Below are positions 26,882 through 36,210 of a stretch of DNA of 58,045 bases, one piece after another. A program made the position numbers and the translations under genes. The stretch spans positions 1-58,045 of the forward strand of contig QCCH01000009.1 of assembly GCA_003281315.1 (NCBI GenBank), given 5' to 3'. A model generated the notes under the pieces. That model was not told the origin of the DNA, searched no databases, and saw only the letters and a program-made list of their open reading frames with translations. How positions within the stretch are numbered: position 1 is the first letter of the stretch; every line of letters starts with the position of its first letter. Source of the stretch: Prochlorococcus sp. AG-347-K20 (GTDB lineage Bacteria > Cyanobacteriota > Cyanobacteriia > PCC-6307 > Cyanobiaceae).

Positions 26882-29788
26882 TTAGTTGCTACTTTGTATT
26901 TTTGTAAGTGCATAAAATTGTTTTTTATCATTGATTAGTTTTTGATAAGATCCGCTTTCAACAACTAAACCATCTTGTAAATAAAAAATAGATTTTGACA
27001 TATATAAACTGGTAGTCCTATGCGTAATAAATATAATTGTAGAGTTTCCAAAATTTTCGACTAAGCTCGAAATGATATTTTGCTCACTTTTGTAATCCAA
27101 AGCACTTGTAGCTTCATCTAGTATTAAAATTTTGGGATTATTTAAAACAGCTCTTGCTATTGCAATTCTTTGACGTTGGCCACCAGATAATAGAGTTCCC
27201 CTTTCTCCAATAAAAGTATCGTATCCATTAGGTTGTTCCATTATAAATTCATGAGCAGAAGCAATCTTTGCTGCTCTTATAATCTCCTCGCTACTAGAAT
27301 ATTTTTTTGCAATTGCTATATTATCAGATATTGTTCCATTAAAGAGGTATGGATCTTGCATAACAACTCCTAGTTGCTTTCTATAGGAGTTAATATCTAC
27401 TTTATTTATATCATAGCCATCTACTATAATTTTCCCATTAGTTGGTTGATAAATTCTTGACAATAATTTTATTAGTGTACTTTTCCCACTTCCACTTTGG
27501 CCTACAATTCCATTTATAGTATTCTTCTGAAATTCAAGATTAATATTTTTAATAACTGGTTTATTTAACTCAGAGAATGAAAAGCTTATATTTGAGTAAA
27601 TAATTTTGCCTTCAAGTTTTGGCATTAGTATAATATTTGATTTTTCTTCCTTCTCAGTTTCTCTATCCATTATGTCAGCAAGTCTTTCGAAAGAAATTTT
27701 TAATTCCTCTAGTCTTTGCCACAATGTTGATAAACGCAAAATAGGTTGTGTCACATAACCAGAAATAATTCTGAAAGCTATTAGTTGTCCAAGTGTTAAT
27801 TGCCCATCTATTACCAAACCTGCCCCAACCCACAAAACAAATAATTGAGAAACTTTTTGTAAAAATTGAGAAGATTCATTTAAAGAAGAACCTAAAATAT
27901 TTTTTTGGAAAGATTTTCCAATATATTTTGAATAATATTTTTGCCACTTAGAACCTATAGTATTTTCTATATTTTGAGTCTTTACATTTTGAATACCGGT
28001 AATTGACTCAACTAGGTGATTTTGGGTGATTGCATTTAATTTTGTAGTTTCTCTATGCTGATATTTAAAGATTGGGCCGCCTATCAAAGTTATTCCAATC
28101 TGCACTGGAATAACGCTTAAAGATATTAATGTTAATAATGTGCTATATAAAAACATTACAAAAATATAGATAATAGAAAAAACAGCATCAATCGCAGTTG
28201 TAAGTACTTGACCAGTAAAAAATTCCCTTATCCTTTCCAACTCAGCAACCCGAGTACTCAGCTCACCCACTGGTCTTTTATCAAAATAATTCTGTGGAAG
28301 CCTTAATAAATGACTTATAACTTCAGAACCAACCGTTAAATCAATTCTATTTGTTGTTTCATTAAATATATAAGTTCTAGCTAACTTTAAAATAGCTTCA
28401 AGTATTGTTACTGCAAATAAAGTAATTCCAAGTACTTGAAGGGTATCAAGACTTCTTTGACTTATTACCTTATCAATAATGACTTGCATTAAAAGTGGAT
28501 TGGCTAATGTAAATAGCTGTATTACAAAGGAAGAGATTAGTAATTGAATTAAAGTACTTTTATTTTTTTTAAGGAGTGGTATAAACCATTTAAATCCAAA
28601 TTTATTAGTAGGGGAGTTTATCTTTTTTCTTACTATTAAAATTTCATAAACTTTATTTTCAACATTATCAAATACTGAAGTGCTTAAATTTTCTATACCC
28701 TTTGATGAACTATATACTTCTATATTGTTTAATGTTGTTTTATTAATAATATAAAATGTATTATTAAATTTTAATATTGATAAAGGCAATCTATTTAGAT
28801 TTTTACTGGGAACTTTTGTACTGCCAACTAATATTTCACTTATAGAAAGTATCTCTGCGATAAAATCTAAATCTATTTCTCTACCTCGTTTGATTTCATC
28901 TCTAATAAATTTATAAATCGAATCTCTTCTAAATGAAGTAGATAATTTTCTACAAATAATATCTGTCAAATTAAGAATATCATCTATAGGATCTTCAGAA
29001 TTAATTTTTTTAAAATCGTCTTTACTAATATCACCATATTGAGATTCAAAGGGATATTCACCTTTTTTGAAGTTTTCTTTTTTAAAATTATCTTTAATTT
29101 TCTCCTCAAAATTTTTAGATAATTTAGGGCCTAAAATCTTGTTTAAAAAGACTTTTTTAATTTTATAATACCTTTGTCTATCAATCTCAATAGAAGAGAT
29201 ATCAACTTTCTTATCAATAAGATCTCCAAAATCTATATTTTGAGTTTTAAAAGCTGCAAAATATATATAAGAATCATTTAAATTAATTTTAAACGAAATT
29301 TGAAAATTATTTTTTAACTTTAAATATAAATCGTAAGAATTTAATTCATTATGATTAAAGTAATGGGAGTGATTTAGTAAATCTATAATTTCACTATAAT
29401 AAATTTGATTTAAAATTAAATTTTTGAATTCATTGCATTGATCAAATATTTCAAAGAATAATTGATCTGGAATAGAAACTAAATTAACCTCTGAGGATGT
29501 AAATACATTCTCACAGCCTTTTCCCCTGAGATGAGAAACAACTCCTACAGGAAAACCATATGAAGCTTTTTCTAAAGTATAAATGCCACTACTATCTTCA
29601 TATATTGATCTTACATCTCCTGAAACTATGAAAGAAATTTTATTTGGGATTAACGATGGCTCGATTAATCTTTCCCCAGAATTAAAAGTTTCTAAAATAA
29701 GATTTCCCTTTATTTTCGAAAATAATTGATTAGGTAACACCTTAAAAAAACTTAAATTTCTTATTAAATTTTCTATTTCTTTTTCCAT
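26882..29788 (-). CDS. Type I secretion ABC exporter with cyclic-nucleotide-binding-like N-terminus
   Basis: In the 968-aa protein, residues ~8-135 resemble a cNMP-binding sensor domain (SFIVSGDVRSIYED). A degenerate C39-peptidase-like domain (about 330-390, LPLSILKFNNTFYIINK) lacks an evident catalytic Cys. A six-helix exporter domain (about 415-715) follows. The ATPase domain has Walker A GQSGSGKST (~768), signature LSGGQRQRIAIARA (~870), Walker B ILILDEATSALD and H-loop ITHR. It is longer than HlyB (~700 aa) owing to the sensor. It probably exports the RTX and module-bearing proteins of this island. Confidence 0.9.
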   Translation of the reverse strand: MEKEIENLIRNLSFFKVLPNQLFSKIKGNLILETFNSGERLIEPSLIPNKISFIVSGDVRSIYEDSSGIYTLEKASYGFPVGVVSHLRGKGCENVFTSSEVNLVSIPDQLFFEIFDQCNEFKNLILNQIYYSEIIDLLNHSHYFNHNELNSYDLYLKLKNNFQISFKINLNDSYIYFAAFKTQNIDFGDLIDKKVDISSIEIDRQRYYKIKKVFLNKILGPKLSKNFEEKIKDNFKKENFKKGEYPFESQYGDISKDDFKKINSEDPIDDILNLTDIICRKLSTSFRRDSIYKFIRDEIKRGREIDLDFIAEILSISEILVGSTKVPSKNLNRLPLSILKFNNTFYIINKTTLNNIEVYSSSKGIENLSTSVFDNVENKVYEILIVRKKINSPTNKFGFKWFIPLLKKNKSTLIQLLISSFVIQLFTLANPLLMQVIIDKVISQRSLDTLQVLGITLFAVTILEAILKLARTYIFNETTNRIDLTVGSEVISHLLRLPQNYFDKRPVGELSTRVAELERIREFFTGQVLTTAIDAVFSIIYIFVMFLYSTLLTLISLSVIPVQIGITLIGGPIFKYQHRETTKLNAITQNHLVESITGIQNVKTQNIENTIGSKWQKYYSKYIGKSFQKNILGSSLNESSQFLQKVSQLFVLWVGAGLVIDGQLTLGQLIAFRIISGYVTQPILRLSTLWQRLEELKISFERLADIMDRETEKEEKSNIILMPKLEGKIIYSNISFSFSELNKPVIKNINLEFQKNTINGIVGQSGSGKSTLIKLLSRIYQPTNGKIIVDGYDINKVDINSYRKQLGVVMQDPYLFNGTISDNIAIAKKYSSSEEIIRAAKIASAHEFIMEQPNGYDTFIGERGTLLSGGQRQRIAIARAVLNNPKILILDEATSALDYKSEQNIISSLVENFGNSTIIFITHRTTSLYMSKSIFYLQDGLVVESGSYQKLINDKKQFYALTKIQSSN

Positions 29789-29810
29789 TTTTTTTGCTTA
29801 TATTTAAATA

Positions 29811-30521
29811 TTAATTAAAAATACTTTTTAAATCAAATTTCGAAGATTCTAAAATAAGCGATTCTTCTAATAATTGCATAAATATCTCGTTTTCAATTTG
29901 TTCATTTAATTCAGATTCTTGAAAGTTTTCGACTCTTATCAAGAACCATTTATTTTCTAACCTAAATGGCAAACTAAGATTTAAATTTTTGTTTTCTTTA
30001 ATTTTTTCTTGAAGTAATGGATGAATTCTATTCATTTGAACAGGCCCTAATACTCCTTTACTATTTTTCTCATGACCCAAAGAAAATTTTGAAGCAATCT
30101 CAGAAAATGTTTTTTCAGATTCTGATATTTGTAGATAAAATTCCTTTGCTTCAATTTCTTTTTCAACTCTTATTAATGAATATGTAACAATATCAAAATA
30201 ATTTTTTCTTTTCAAATATTCAGAAAAAATTATACTTTTAAATTTTTCTTGACAATATTTATGTATTTTTAAAGGTAATTCAATATTATATTTGAGAGCT
30301 TTTTCTGAATATAATTTTTTTTTCATATGAAGATTTAAATCTTCTTCCGAATCAATTCTATTCATTTTCTTATAATTCACTTTTGCCTTAATAAACTCTT
30401 CTTCAGATAAGTAAATTTTTTCTAATCTCTTTTCTAATAAATTTTTCTTAATAAATTGATTTAACAAACCATATTTGGCTAGTTCTTCAATAAAAAATAG
30501 TTTTTGTTTATTAATTTCCAT
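29811..30521 (-). CDS. PpiC/parvulin-like peptidyl-prolyl isomerase of the secretion operon
   Basis: In the 236-aa protein, residues ~125-215 match a parvulin domain (FSEIASKFSLG, KGVLGPVQMNRIHPLL, WFLIRVENF), preceded by a helical chaperone-like region as in SurA. No signal peptide or membrane span is seen, so it may act in the cytoplasm on substrates before export. It is the first gene of the operon, 22 bp upstream of the ABC gene. Parvulin, ABC and HlyD sets are a known arrangement in cyanobacterial type I systems. Confidence 0.8.
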   Translation of the reverse strand: MEINKQKLFFIEELAKYGLLNQFIKKNLLEKRLEKIYLSEEEFIKAKVNYKKMNRIDSEEDLNLHMKKKLYSEKALKYNIELPLKIHKYCQEKFKSIIFSEYLKRKNYFDIVTYSLIRVEKEIEAKEFYLQISESEKTFSEIASKFSLGHEKNSKGVLGPVQMNRIHPLLQEKIKENKNLNLSLPFRLENKWFLIRVENFQESELNEQIENEIFMQLLEESLILESSKFDLKSIFN

Positions 30522-30588
30522 TAATACTTTTTTACTAAAGTCTTAAACTTTTTAATTAAAATTGAATAAAGTAAGTTAAACGTATCCT

Positions 30589-31407
30589 ATGATATTAAGT
30601 GGCATTAAAAAAAATTCCAAAGATAAATTAAATAATTTTATGAAAGAAAATTATACTAATTCAAAAATTGTCTTAGAGATGAGATCAGTTTCATTAAATA
30701 TTCCAGTAACTAAAATTAAAACTAAAACTCTCAAAAATAAATTAATACAAACTTTTACAGGTGGTGTAATTAAAAGTAAAAAGGGAAATTCTTTTATCAA
30801 CGCATTAAATAATATTAATTGCAAAGTTTATGAAGGTGATAGAATTGCTTTAATAGGTCATAATGGAGCAGGAAAGACAACTTTTTTAAGATTAATTTCT
30901 GGTATTTATTCGCATACCTCAGGCGAATTATTCAAAAGTATAAAGATTTATCCAATAATAGAAAAAAGTTTTATCACTAGTCTTGAATTAAATGGCCTTA
31001 CTGCCATAAAAGCTCATTATTTACAAATTAATAATTCTCTTAAAGGATTTGAAGATTTTTGTGAAGAAATAGTAAATTTTACAGGTTTGGGGGAATTTCT
31101 TAAATTGCCAATCAAAACTTATAGTGAGGGCATGAAAGCAAGATTACAATTTGCATTAACTACCTCGGGTAAACATGAGTCAATTGCTTTAGACGAGGGA
31201 TTTGCCACTGGAGACAAAAATTTTAAGATAAGTGCTCAGGAAAGATTAGATTCTTTTTTAGACAACACAGGTACATTTTTTTTTGCTTCTCATTCAGACG
31301 AATTACTTAAGCGATTTTGTCAAAAAGGTTTTGTTTTTCAAAAAGGATCAATTTCATTTCAAGGAACCATTAATGATGCATTAGATTTTTATTATGAAAG
31401 CAAGTAA
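30589..31407 (+). CDS. Wzt/KpsT-type polysaccharide ABC exporter, ATPase
   Basis: The 272-aa protein has Walker A GHNGAGKTTFLRL, the family-typical signature YSEGMKARLQFA, and ALDEGFATGD (Walker B) with H-loop SHS. These features define the O-antigen and capsule exporter ATPases. It lacks the extra C-terminal carbohydrate-binding domain of some Wzt proteins. The start at 30589 gives an N-terminal lead of about 65 residues. It is transcribed divergently from the type I operon (67 bp between starts), so both export systems may share regulation. Confidence 0.9.
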   Translation: MILSGIKKNSKDKLNNFMKENYTNSKIVLEMRSVSLNIPVTKIKTKTLKNKLIQTFTGGVIKSKKGNSFINALNNINCKVYEGDRIALIGHNGAGKTTFLRLISGIYSHTSGELFKSIKIYPIIEKSFITSLELNGLTAIKAHYLQINNSLKGFEDFCEEIVNFTGLGEFLKLPIKTYSEGMKARLQFALTTSGKHESIALDEGFATGDKNFKISAQERLDSFLDNTGTFFFASHSDELLKRFCQKGFVFQKGSISFQGTINDALDFYYESK

Positions 31408-32206
31408 TAGCTATTTTAGTTTTAAAAGTATTTATTCTTCTTTAAAAAAAGCATGGGAAATTAGAAATGTTTGTTTTTTTAGTGCTAACGCAAGAACTAA
31501 GGAAAGATTCGTTAGAACAAAGTTAGGAAGCTTTTGGATAGGATTATCAAACTTACTTTCCATATCGCTATTATCTGTTGTATACGGCACTGTTTTTAAA
31601 GTCAAAGACATTAATGAGTACATACTTTATCTAGGGATAGGAATGGTTATCTGGAACAGCCTAAGTACAGCTATTTCAGCATCTCCAAATTTATTAATCC
31701 AAAATGAACAGAAAATAAAAAATATGAACACCGATCCAATCTTTTATTCCTTAGAGGAGTGGATTTTTCAGATTCAAAGTCTATTACAGTCATTCTCATT
31801 AGTTTTGATAGTATTAGCATTCATTAAATTTAATGTTTTGATAAACACTATTATTTTTGGATTCTTGCCTTTTATTAATTTACTTTTATTTATGTTTTGG
31901 TTCCCTTTAATAACTTGTCTCTTAGGAGCTAAATTTAGAGATATATATCAATTAGTACCAATATTACTTCAACTCGTTTTTCTTTTATCGCCAATCTTGT
32001 ATATGAAGGAAAATCTTGGCAGTTTAACTTGGATAATAAACCTAAATCCTTTTTACTTATATATTGACCAAATAAGAGAATCAGTAGTTTATGGAAATTT
32101 AGAAATTATGAAAAGTTTTATCCTGCTAATTTTTAATTTAGTTGGCTTATATTTATCAATAGGTATTTTGAATAAAGAGAAAAAGTATCTTCCTTTTATT
32201 ATTTAA
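31394..32206 (+). CDS. Wzm/KpsM-type polysaccharide ABC exporter, permease
   Basis: The 270-aa protein has about six membrane spans and the ABC-2 permease pattern (RTKLGSFWIGLSNLLSIS, then LGIGMVIWNSLS). The start overlaps the ATPase gene by 14 bp, so the two are translationally coupled and form one exporter. It would move a lipid-linked or finished polysaccharide across the inner membrane. The polymer is unknown. Confidence 0.88.
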   Translation: MKASNSYFSFKSIYSSLKKAWEIRNVCFFSANARTKERFVRTKLGSFWIGLSNLLSISLLSVVYGTVFKVKDINEYILYLGIGMVIWNSLSTAISASPNLLIQNEQKIKNMNTDPIFYSLEEWIFQIQSLLQSFSLVLIVLAFIKFNVLINTIIFGFLPFINLLLFMFWFPLITCLLGAKFRDIYQLVPILLQLVFLLSPILYMKENLGSLTWIINLNPFYLYIDQIRESVVYGNLEIMKSFILLIFNLVGLYLSIGILNKEKKYLPFII

Positions 32207-32217
32207 TTTAAAATTAA

Positions 32218-33246
32218 ATGACATTTGTTGTATATAACGGCTCATATATTTCTGAGAAAAATACTGGTTTAGGTGTAGTTTCAAATGAAATTTATAAAAA
32301 TCTTGATAAAAATAAATATTTTCTTTTAAATAAAAAATATGATGAAAAGAATCTAATACAATCTTCACATTTTAAAAGACAATTATGGATGCAGTTTGAA
32401 GTGCCGAAATTATTAAATAATCTTAAACCAGAATTTTTTCTATCTCCAATACCTGAAACACCTATATTTTCTAAGACAAAAAAAGTGGTTTTGGCTCATG
32501 ATTTGATTCCACTAAGATTTCCTAGATTATCACAAAAGTTTATTTTTTACTCCACTTACCTACCCTTAACTCTTCATAATTCTGAATTAATATTATGCAA
32601 TTCAAAAGCAACTGCTAATGAATTAGTAAGATTTTTTAAAATTCCATCTAATAAGTTAGAAATTATTTCTTTAGGAATTAATCACAAAGAGATTTATCCA
32701 ATAAATCTGGAGAGAAAAAACTTTTTTCTTGTACTAGGTAGACATGATTATCACAAAAATCTTTTAAGAATTATTGTTGCAATTAAAACGATAAAAAATC
32801 TAGATTTTAAAGTCCTTTTTGCAGGACCTTTTAAAAAAAATTTTACTAAAAAAATCTTAAAATCAGTAAATGATTTAGGTTTAAGAAATAAATGTGAATT
32901 TAAACCTTGGATCTCCGCAGATGAAAAATTAATACTTCTAAATTCATGTAAAGCTCTTTTAATTCCAAGTTTATGGGAGGGATTTGGATTACCAGCTATT
33001 GAAGCAATGGCTTGTGGTACGCCTGTTATTTCCTCTAAAAGAGGTGCATTAAAAGAGGTTTTAGGAGATTATGCAATTTTCATAGATCCTCTTAATCCAA
33101 ACTCAATAGCTTCTGGAATGGAAGAGGTTTTAAAAAATGAGAATATCTTAAAAGGTACATATTATGCTGGCCCCAAAAATGCAAAGAAATTTAATTGGAA
33201 AAAAACCGCTTCTCAAATAGATTTCTTAATAAAAAATAAGGCCTAA
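32218..33246 (+). CDS. Family 4 glycosyltransferase
   Basis: The 342-aa protein has the GT-B layout. The N-terminal half holds VLAHDLIPLRFP and LILCNSKATANELVRFF. The donor half has LGRHDYHKN and IPSLWEGFGLPAIEAMACG with TPVIS, the classic EX7E motif. It follows the exporter permease by 11 bp and so belongs to the same operon. It is likely to add a sugar, possibly mannose-like by motif, to the exported glycan. Confidence 0.88.
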   Translation: MTFVVYNGSYISEKNTGLGVVSNEIYKNLDKNKYFLLNKKYDEKNLIQSSHFKRQLWMQFEVPKLLNNLKPEFFLSPIPETPIFSKTKKVVLAHDLIPLRFPRLSQKFIFYSTYLPLTLHNSELILCNSKATANELVRFFKIPSNKLEIISLGINHKEIYPINLERKNFFLVLGRHDYHKNLLRIIVAIKTIKNLDFKVLFAGPFKKNFTKKILKSVNDLGLRNKCEFKPWISADEKLILLNSCKALLIPSLWEGFGLPAIEAMACGTPVISSKRGALKEVLGDYAIFIDPLNPNSIASGMEEVLKNENILKGTYYAGPKNAKKFNWKKTASQIDFLIKNKA

Positions 33247-33557
33247 TTTAATTATTGGATTAAATAAAGTTTTTTTGTCTAAAAGAGTTTATATAAATAA
33301 TTTAATTTAACATTAAATTTCCTAATTAAATTTCTGAAAATTTGTATACACTTCTAATTTCATAATTCAGAACATTTATATTTATTAAATAACATTTTAG
33401 ATGAGTTAATACGTAAATAATTTCATTTCTAAGAACCTGTTTTAATTAGTTCAGAGATTTGAATATTTATTAGAAATTGTAATATTTTTAATAATGTATA
33501 AAACATTTTATGTATTCGAAACTTGTTTTAAGTCCTCCTAAACGATAAAAGAAACAT
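33247..33557. other. Intergenic, AT-rich, nothing recognised
   Basis: There are 311 bp of very AT-rich sequence with no convincing ORF, hairpin with T run, or repeat. It should contain the promoter of the 147-aa gene at 33558. Confidence 0.5.
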
Positions 33558-34001
33558 ATGAGTATATTCTTCAATAATTTGTTTAAAAAGAGGACCAAAA
33601 GATTTACTCAAAATAGCCCCAAGGGAAGAAAAACTTCAACAAGAAAAAAAGTTTATTCCAAATCAAGAAAAATAGTAAAAAAGGATACCAATCATTATAT
33701 ATCCTCTTCTATTTATTCTTCATTTATAATTTTTGCAGGTTTTATAAGCCTTTCGGTGACAATATTTTTTCTTATTAGGCAATTACAACCAGTAATCAAA
33801 AATGAAAGGTTGAAATTCTTATGTACATATCAACTTGGGAATAAAAAAAATCAAGGCTACAAAGATGCAAAACTAGAATTAGAAAAAATTTTAGGAGATA
33901 GTGATAAATATTGTAATAATTTTCTTCTTCCTAAAGAAAAAAACAAAAGAGGATTTAGATTTTTTCCACTTGTGAAGGATATTTTTTTTAGGTTTATTTA
34001 G
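33558..34001 (+). CDS. Basic single-span membrane protein, unknown
   Basis: The 147-aa protein has a very basic N-terminal 45 residues (FKKRTKRFTQ, GRKTSTRKKVYSKSRK), one membrane span (about 55-77), and a C-terminal domain with two Cys (LCTYQLG, KYCNNF) and a helix typical of small periplasmic or lumenal domains. It is not a family I can name. It stands alone at the end of the surface region. Confidence 0.6.
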   Translation: MSIFFNNLFKKRTKRFTQNSPKGRKTSTRKKVYSKSRKIVKKDTNHYISSSIYSSFIIFAGFISLSVTIFFLIRQLQPVIKNERLKFLCTYQLGNKKNQGYKDAKLELEKILGDSDKYCNNFLLPKEKNKRGFRFFPLVKDIFFRFI

Positions 34002-34630
34002 TACTTTACAAAATTAATTTGTAGCAGTAGCTCGCAGATTCGAATCCTAACTTTTCTATCACTATATAGAAGTAAGTCTTAGACAATTTATAATTTATGA
34101 AAATAATTCCTCTTAAAACTTAAGCAATAGTTGAGGATTGAGTCTGACAAATCCTAATTTCTTAATTTATTAGTTCGCAAGCAAAGGTTTATTTATCAAA
34201 TTTCGGTTCAACTTTCTAAAATTAGGTATTTTTTCAAATGTAACGATAAAATTGATATCTCGCTTCAAAATTATTTTGAAATAAGTAAGGTATTGATTTA
34301 ACTCTTTTATGGATTTATCAAACAAAAAACTTTTAAATTTCTTGCCAACCAAATTTTCAAACTTAAAATAAAAGTCGCATGTCTAAAACAATATTTATAT
34401 GAAATGTAAAAAATTGGAATCTATCTTGCACTTATAAGATAGACAATGAAAGTTTTTTTAAATTTAAAAAAATCTATTCTTAAGTATTTTTTTTACCAGT
34501 GATTATTATATCAATTTCTAAATTCAATTGTTGATCCTTTTCCCGTATATGTTTGTACCTCAAACCGTACATCTATATTTAACTTTCGCAACCCGATACT
34601 TGTTAGAACTTATTTAAGAAAGATATACAA
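34002..34630. other. Long intergenic region with a T-arm-like scrap
   Basis: There are 629 bp without a supported gene. At 34031-34054 the sequence CTCGCAGATTCGAATCCTAAC resembles a tRNA T-arm read on the plus strand and may be a worn tRNA-Pro remnant. The rest is AT-rich. A 60-codon minus ORF at 34170-34352 has no protein-like support. The promoter of the 34631 gene should lie near the right end. Confidence 0.35.
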
Positions 34631-34816
34631 ATGCCTTCAACACCGATCAAATCTTGTAATAAATATGTGTTGAGTTACAAAGATTCATCAAATAAGACAC
34701 ATGAAGTTGGCTTCTACGCACGCGATGCATACGATTGCTTAATGCTTGCGAGAGAATTCAACTCTTACGTACATGATCATCCAGGATCTGTAATCAGAAT
34801 TAAACAAAAATTTTGA
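34631..34816 (+). CDS. Small conserved-type soluble protein, 61 aa
   Basis: The product (MPSTPIKSCNKYVLSYKDSS...) is compact, with an N-terminal beta hairpin, a helix (ARDAYDCLMLAREFNSYV) and a final strand (SVIRIKQKF). The even protein-like composition suggests a real, selected gene, and I recall similar short proteins in marine picocyanobacteria. The function is unknown. A second small gene follows 11 bp later. Confidence 0.7.
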   Translation: MPSTPIKSCNKYVLSYKDSSNKTHEVGFYARDAYDCLMLAREFNSYVHDHPGSVIRIKQKF

Positions 34817-34827
34817 GGGAATTAATT

Positions 34828-34992
34828 ATGAATTTAAAAAGATCACCATTTGCAATTCAAGATAAAAATGCAAGAGATTTTGATAATGCAAAAGATTTTC
34901 CAACAATTGCAGATTTAATGAAAGAACAGAAAGTTCCACATGATTACGGAAACACAGTTCATCACCGTAGAGATTTAGACTCCCTCGGTTAG
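34828..34992 (+). CDS. Small soluble protein, 54 aa, unknown
   Basis: The ATG ORF lies 11 bp after the 61-aa gene, with GAGGGA spaced about 9 bp before the start as ribosome binding site. The product (MNLKRSPFAIQDKNARDFDNAKDF) is polar, with a helix (TIADLMKEQKV) and a His-rich end (HDYGNTVHHRRD). It shares an operon with its neighbour; the function is unknown. Confidence 0.65.
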   Translation: MNLKRSPFAIQDKNARDFDNAKDFPTIADLMKEQKVPHDYGNTVHHRRDLDSLG

Positions 34993-35277
34993 TTTACTAG
35001 AACGGCTACTTACTAATTTTTTAAAACAATCATGATGATAGCCATATACGATTCATTCATAAGATTATATTTTCTTCCTCAAGTTTTATCTAAGCTCTAA
35101 AGGCATTTGTGCAATATTTTTTTTTGTATTACTTGCATCTCTATACTTTCAGGTTCAGCTAAAAAGCATTTTTATTAAATTGTATTGACTTCCAACCTTT
35201 CAGAAGAAAATTTTCCCAAAATAATAGCTATTACCTTTTATTTTAGATCCACAGTCAAATACTCAAAAGATTAACTA

Positions 35278-35589
35278 TTAGTTAGAGGCTGCCGCAATTT
35301 CTTTATGGACGGAAAGAAATTCTTTATCTGTTAGAACTGGTGTAACTTCAATTTCTACGCCAAAATTATCGACCCAGATACTACTCCATTTCCAAATGTT
35401 CTGATGGTTTGAAGACTCAACTATTGCCCAACCATTAGCTCCCTCAGGATTTACTACTCGATTTAGAACTTTGAACCCATCAAATTCATCACCTTCGCAT
35501 CCGCCTTCAACAAAACCCGCAAAAGCTTCGGCCCCTTGCATATGACTTTCTTGATCTGGAAATTGCCAGTGAACGATGTAAGTTTGCAT
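35278..35589 (-). CDS. DUF3303-like protein
   Basis: The 103-aa protein opens MQTYIVHWQFPDQESHMQG and has WAIVESSN and W..IWVDNFGVEIEVTPVL. This ferredoxin-like alpha/beta pattern fits the small DUF3303 family common in cyanobacteria. There is no membrane span. It is a single gene with no operon partner. The role is unknown. Confidence 0.75.
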   Translation of the reverse strand: MQTYIVHWQFPDQESHMQGAEAFAGFVEGGCEGDEFDGFKVLNRVVNPEGANGWAIVESSNHQNIWKWSSIWVDNFGVEIEVTPVLTDKEFLSVHKEIAAASN

Positions 35590-35715
35590 GAATAAAATTA
35601 TTTTTTTAATTATTAATTATTGAATTTAAAAATTAAATAAAAAGTCTTTAAACACTAATTAAAAAAGGCTTAAGCCTTAAAGGAAAAATAGCAAAAAAAA
35701 AGACTCTTACGAGCC

Positions 35716-35777
35716 TAGGTGATGGGGACTCCTATAATGACAAATTAAACAGAAACAAACAACCCCATCAATAGGTA
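35716..35777 (+). ncRNA. Hairpin with repeated GGTGATGGGGA motif, RNA candidate
   Basis: TGATGGGG at 35720-35727 pairs perfectly with CCCCATCA at 35763-35770 across a ~35-nt AT-rich loop. The same motif GGTGATGGGGA reappears at 35831-35841, just before a terminator. There is no ORF. It may be a small RNA or a 5' leader of the 35885 gene. Support is structural only. Confidence 0.3.
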
Positions 35778-35859
35778 ATTTTAAATACTTACAAACACCA
35801 TATGTAGTGCTAAGATTTTTAAAAAGGTTGGGTGATGGGGATTATCCCGCTTTTTGATT

Positions 35860-35883
35860 GGGGCGAAGCTAACGCCCTTTTTT
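35860..35883 (+). terminator. Intrinsic terminator touching the 35885 start codon
   Basis: The stem GGGCG/CGCCC (35861-35865 with 35873-35877), loop AAGCTAA, is followed by six T. The T run ends one base before the ATG of the DUF1651 gene. It ends an upstream transcript or works as an attenuator. Confidence 0.8.
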
Positions 35884-35884
35884 C

Positions 35885-36148
35885 ATGGAAAAATTTACTT
35901 TAATCAATAAAGCCAGATCGAGGATTAAAGTATTTGAACCTTTTGAAGATAGTTCTAAGAACTCTTCTATGATTAATGCAATTTTAATATCTTATGGTTG
36001 CGTTTTTAAGCGATCAAGTAGGCCAGTTATGAAAGGCTCTAGGGTTGAATCTATTGAAGAAGCGAGAAACGAATATAAAAAACTATTAGAGGAAGGGTGG
36101 AAAAAAACTTATAGATTCAATAGTTTTTTAAAAAAAAATGGTGAATAG
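35885..36148 (+). CDS. DUF1651 family protein
   Basis: The 87-aa protein has RIKVFEPFED, ISYGCVFKRSS, RPVMKGSRVESIEEARNEY and LLEEGWKKT, the DUF1651 pattern with a final GW helix. It is the intact relative of the remnant at 9263. The start lies directly after an intrinsic terminator with no room for a normal ribosome binding site, so translation may be leaderless or weak, or start at the internal Met near residue 29. Homology with the remnant favours a start at or before residue 13. Function unknown. Confidence 0.75.
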   Translation: MEKFTLINKARSRIKVFEPFEDSSKNSSMINAILISYGCVFKRSSRPVMKGSRVESIEEARNEYKKLLEEGWKKTYRFNSFLKKNGE

Positions 36149-36210
36149 GTACTTTACCTAAAATTTGACATTATTAATGATTAATAGCTAGATAAGCTTC
36201 AGAATGGAAG

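Noticed and set aside
34170..34352. Minus-strand ORF of 60 aa
   Set aside because: Composition follows the AT-rich background, with no motif, no neighbour and no ribosome site.
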